DNA of 6,992 nt. Source: Paracoccaceae bacterium (GTDB lineage Bacteria; Pseudomonadota; Alphaproteobacteria; Rhodobacterales; Rhodobacteraceae). The position numbers were made by a program, and so were the translations under genes. The notes beneath the pieces are model-generated. The model was not told the DNA's origin. It saw only the letters and a list, made by a program, of their open reading frames with translations, and did no database searches. The stretch covers positions 1 to 6,992 of the forward strand of contig SPLB01000006.1 in assembly GCA_004566265.1 (NCBI GenBank), written 5' to 3'. Each line of letters starts with the position of its first letter. Positions within the stretch are counted from its first letter, which is position 1. Below are positions 6,230 to 6,992 of the stretch, in pieces.

Positions 6230-6837
6230 TTACCCGAGAGTTCCTTTAATTCGTGGCGAAGCTTTTCCAGCCCCAGCCGAATACGTGACTTAATCGTGCC
6301 AAGCGGCAGACCGGTTTTTGCCTGGATCTCAGCATGGGTGAGGTCGCCGAGGTAGGCATGTTCGACCATTTCTCGCTGCGACGGTTTCAGCTGATTCAAC
6401 GCTTGGCGAAGCGCGCGGCTTTCTTGATCTAAAGCCACCATCTGCGCCGCATCAGGTATGCTTTCCTCTGGCGCTTTGAGCGCCTCGGGGAGCGGTCGGT
6501 TCACCTTGCGCAGCACATCAATTTGTCGGTTGCGAGCGATTTGATAGATCCAAGCAGACACCTGCGCGCGCTCTGGATCAAATTGATGTGCCTTGCGCCA
6601 CAGCGTCAACATCACATCCTGTACAATGTCTTCGGCCAAGGCATGGGACAGACCGCTTTTGCACAAAACGCCCTTCAGACGTGGGCCGAAATGGTCAAAA
6701 AGATGTCCAAAGGACGCTTTACAACGTTTGTCCCGCACGGCCAGCATCCAAGTGGTTTGGTCGCTCAGTTCAGGCGCATTGTGCGTCTCCGCACCAATGG
6801 TCTTTGAAACACCTTTTAGATCCGTGTCATTGCGCAC
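6226..6837 (-). CDS. rpoE: ECF11-type RNA polymerase sigma factor RpoE
   Basis: This alternative sigma factor would direct RNA polymerase to oxidant-response promoters and be antagonised by the adjacent ChrR. Region 2 runs from FGHLFDHFGPRLKG through AEDIVQDVMLTLWRKAHQF to SAWIYQIARNRQIDVLRK. Region 4 holds the helix-turn-helix in YLGDLTHAEIQAKTGLPLGT followed by IKSRIRLGLEKLR. The GTG at 6837 is chosen because AGGAG sits 6 nt upstream and the resulting 203 residues are near the family length. The next in-frame codon choices are an ATG at 6939, which would add 34 poorly conserved residues and fall at the expected transcription start, and an internal ATG at the WMLAVRD segment, which looks short of the start. 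No domain is missing. The gene is first in a two-gene operon with chrR, probably autoregulated from the promoter at 6973-6946. Confidence 0.93.
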   Translation of the reverse strand: MRNDTDLKGVSKTIGAETHNAPELSDQTTWMLAVRDKRCKASFGHLFDHFGPRLKGVLCKSGLSHALAEDIVQDVMLTLWRKAHQFDPERAQVSAWIYQIARNRQIDVLRKVNRPLPEALKAPEESIPDAAQMVALDQESRALRQALNQLKPSQREMVEHAYLGDLTHAEIQAKTGLPLGTIKSRIRLGLEKLRHELKELSGK

Positions 6838-6843
6838 AGCTTT

Positions 6844-6848
6844 CTCCT
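6844..6848 (-). promoter_or_regulatory. Ribosome binding site supporting the GTG start of rpoE
   Basis: AGGAG (6848-6844) is a full Shine-Dalgarno match 6 nt before GTG at 6837. By contrast, no comparable site precedes the ATG at 6939, so this site decides the start. Confidence 0.65.
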
Positions 6849-6945
6849 GACGCACGCTGATCAAACCGCCTGTGCGCTGCTTCAGCCTAACGAGCTCATC
6901 TGACAACTCAAGGTCTGATATGACGTCCATCTGTACCATGGCTCA

Positions 6946-6973
6946 ATTACGTGCGTCGCGTTCGAGTGGATCA
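6946..6973 (-). promoter_or_regulatory. SigmaE (ECF11) autoregulatory promoter of rpoE-chrR
   Basis: On the minus strand TGATCC (6973-6968) is followed after 16 nt by CGTAAT (6951-6946). This matches the TGATCC and CGTA/TAA-type elements I know for the RpoE/ChrR group in Rhodobacter. Transcription would start near 6939 and leave a leader of about 100 nt to the GTG at 6837. No second gene is visible between this site and the right edge. Confidence 0.72.
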
Positions 6974-6992
6974 CATTTTTTCGAAGCGTATC

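Overview
The window reads as chromosomal DNA of an alphaproteobacterium, most likely a Rhodobacterales (Roseobacter/Rhodobacter-type) organism. Two things suggest this: a type I GAPDH that looks alphaproteobacterial, and an rpoE-chrR pair of the ECF11 type, with a ZAS-cupin anti-sigma factor and a TGATCC-type promoter. The DNA is moderately GC-rich. I see no rRNA, tRNA, CRISPR array or insertion sequence.

Layout. Positions 1-352 are an upstream region with, at best, the start of a small unidentified minus-strand ORF at the left edge and a weak promoter. Positions 353-2372 (+) carry a tight two-gene unit: a HAD phosphatase of the mannosyl/glucosyl-3-phosphoglycerate phosphatase family (gpgP), overlapping by 8 nt a GT81-type glucosyl-3-phosphoglycerate synthase (gpgS). 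Converging on it from the other strand is a GH13_18 sugar phosphorylase (4174-2429), whose best assignment in this context is glucosylglycerate phosphorylase. It ends in an intrinsic terminator. Diverging from the phosphorylase is gap (4496-5497, +), class I glyceraldehyde-3-phosphate dehydrogenase. The 321-bp divergent spacer holds a LacI-type pseudo-palindrome with repeated TTAGCG boxes, placed between the putative -35 and -10 of gap. gap ends in a strong bidirectional terminator facing chrR. At the right, on the minus strand, rpoE (start preferred at 6837) and chrR (6229-5594) overlap by ATGA and lie behind a sigmaE-type promoter at 6973-6946.

How the genes fit together. gpgS joins an activated glucose (usually ADP- or GDP-glucose in the family) to 3-phosphoglycerate. 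gpgP removes the phosphate to give glucosylglycerate, a compatible solute. The phosphorylase would split glucosylglycerate with phosphate into glucose-1-phosphate and glycerate. The region therefore looks like a compact make-and-recycle module for an osmolyte, next to a glycolytic gene that works one step from 3-phosphoglycerate. The rpoE-chrR unit is a separate envelope/singlet-oxygen stress regulator that happens to be adjacent. The substrate of the phosphorylase and the link to gap are inferences from context, not shown by sequence alone.
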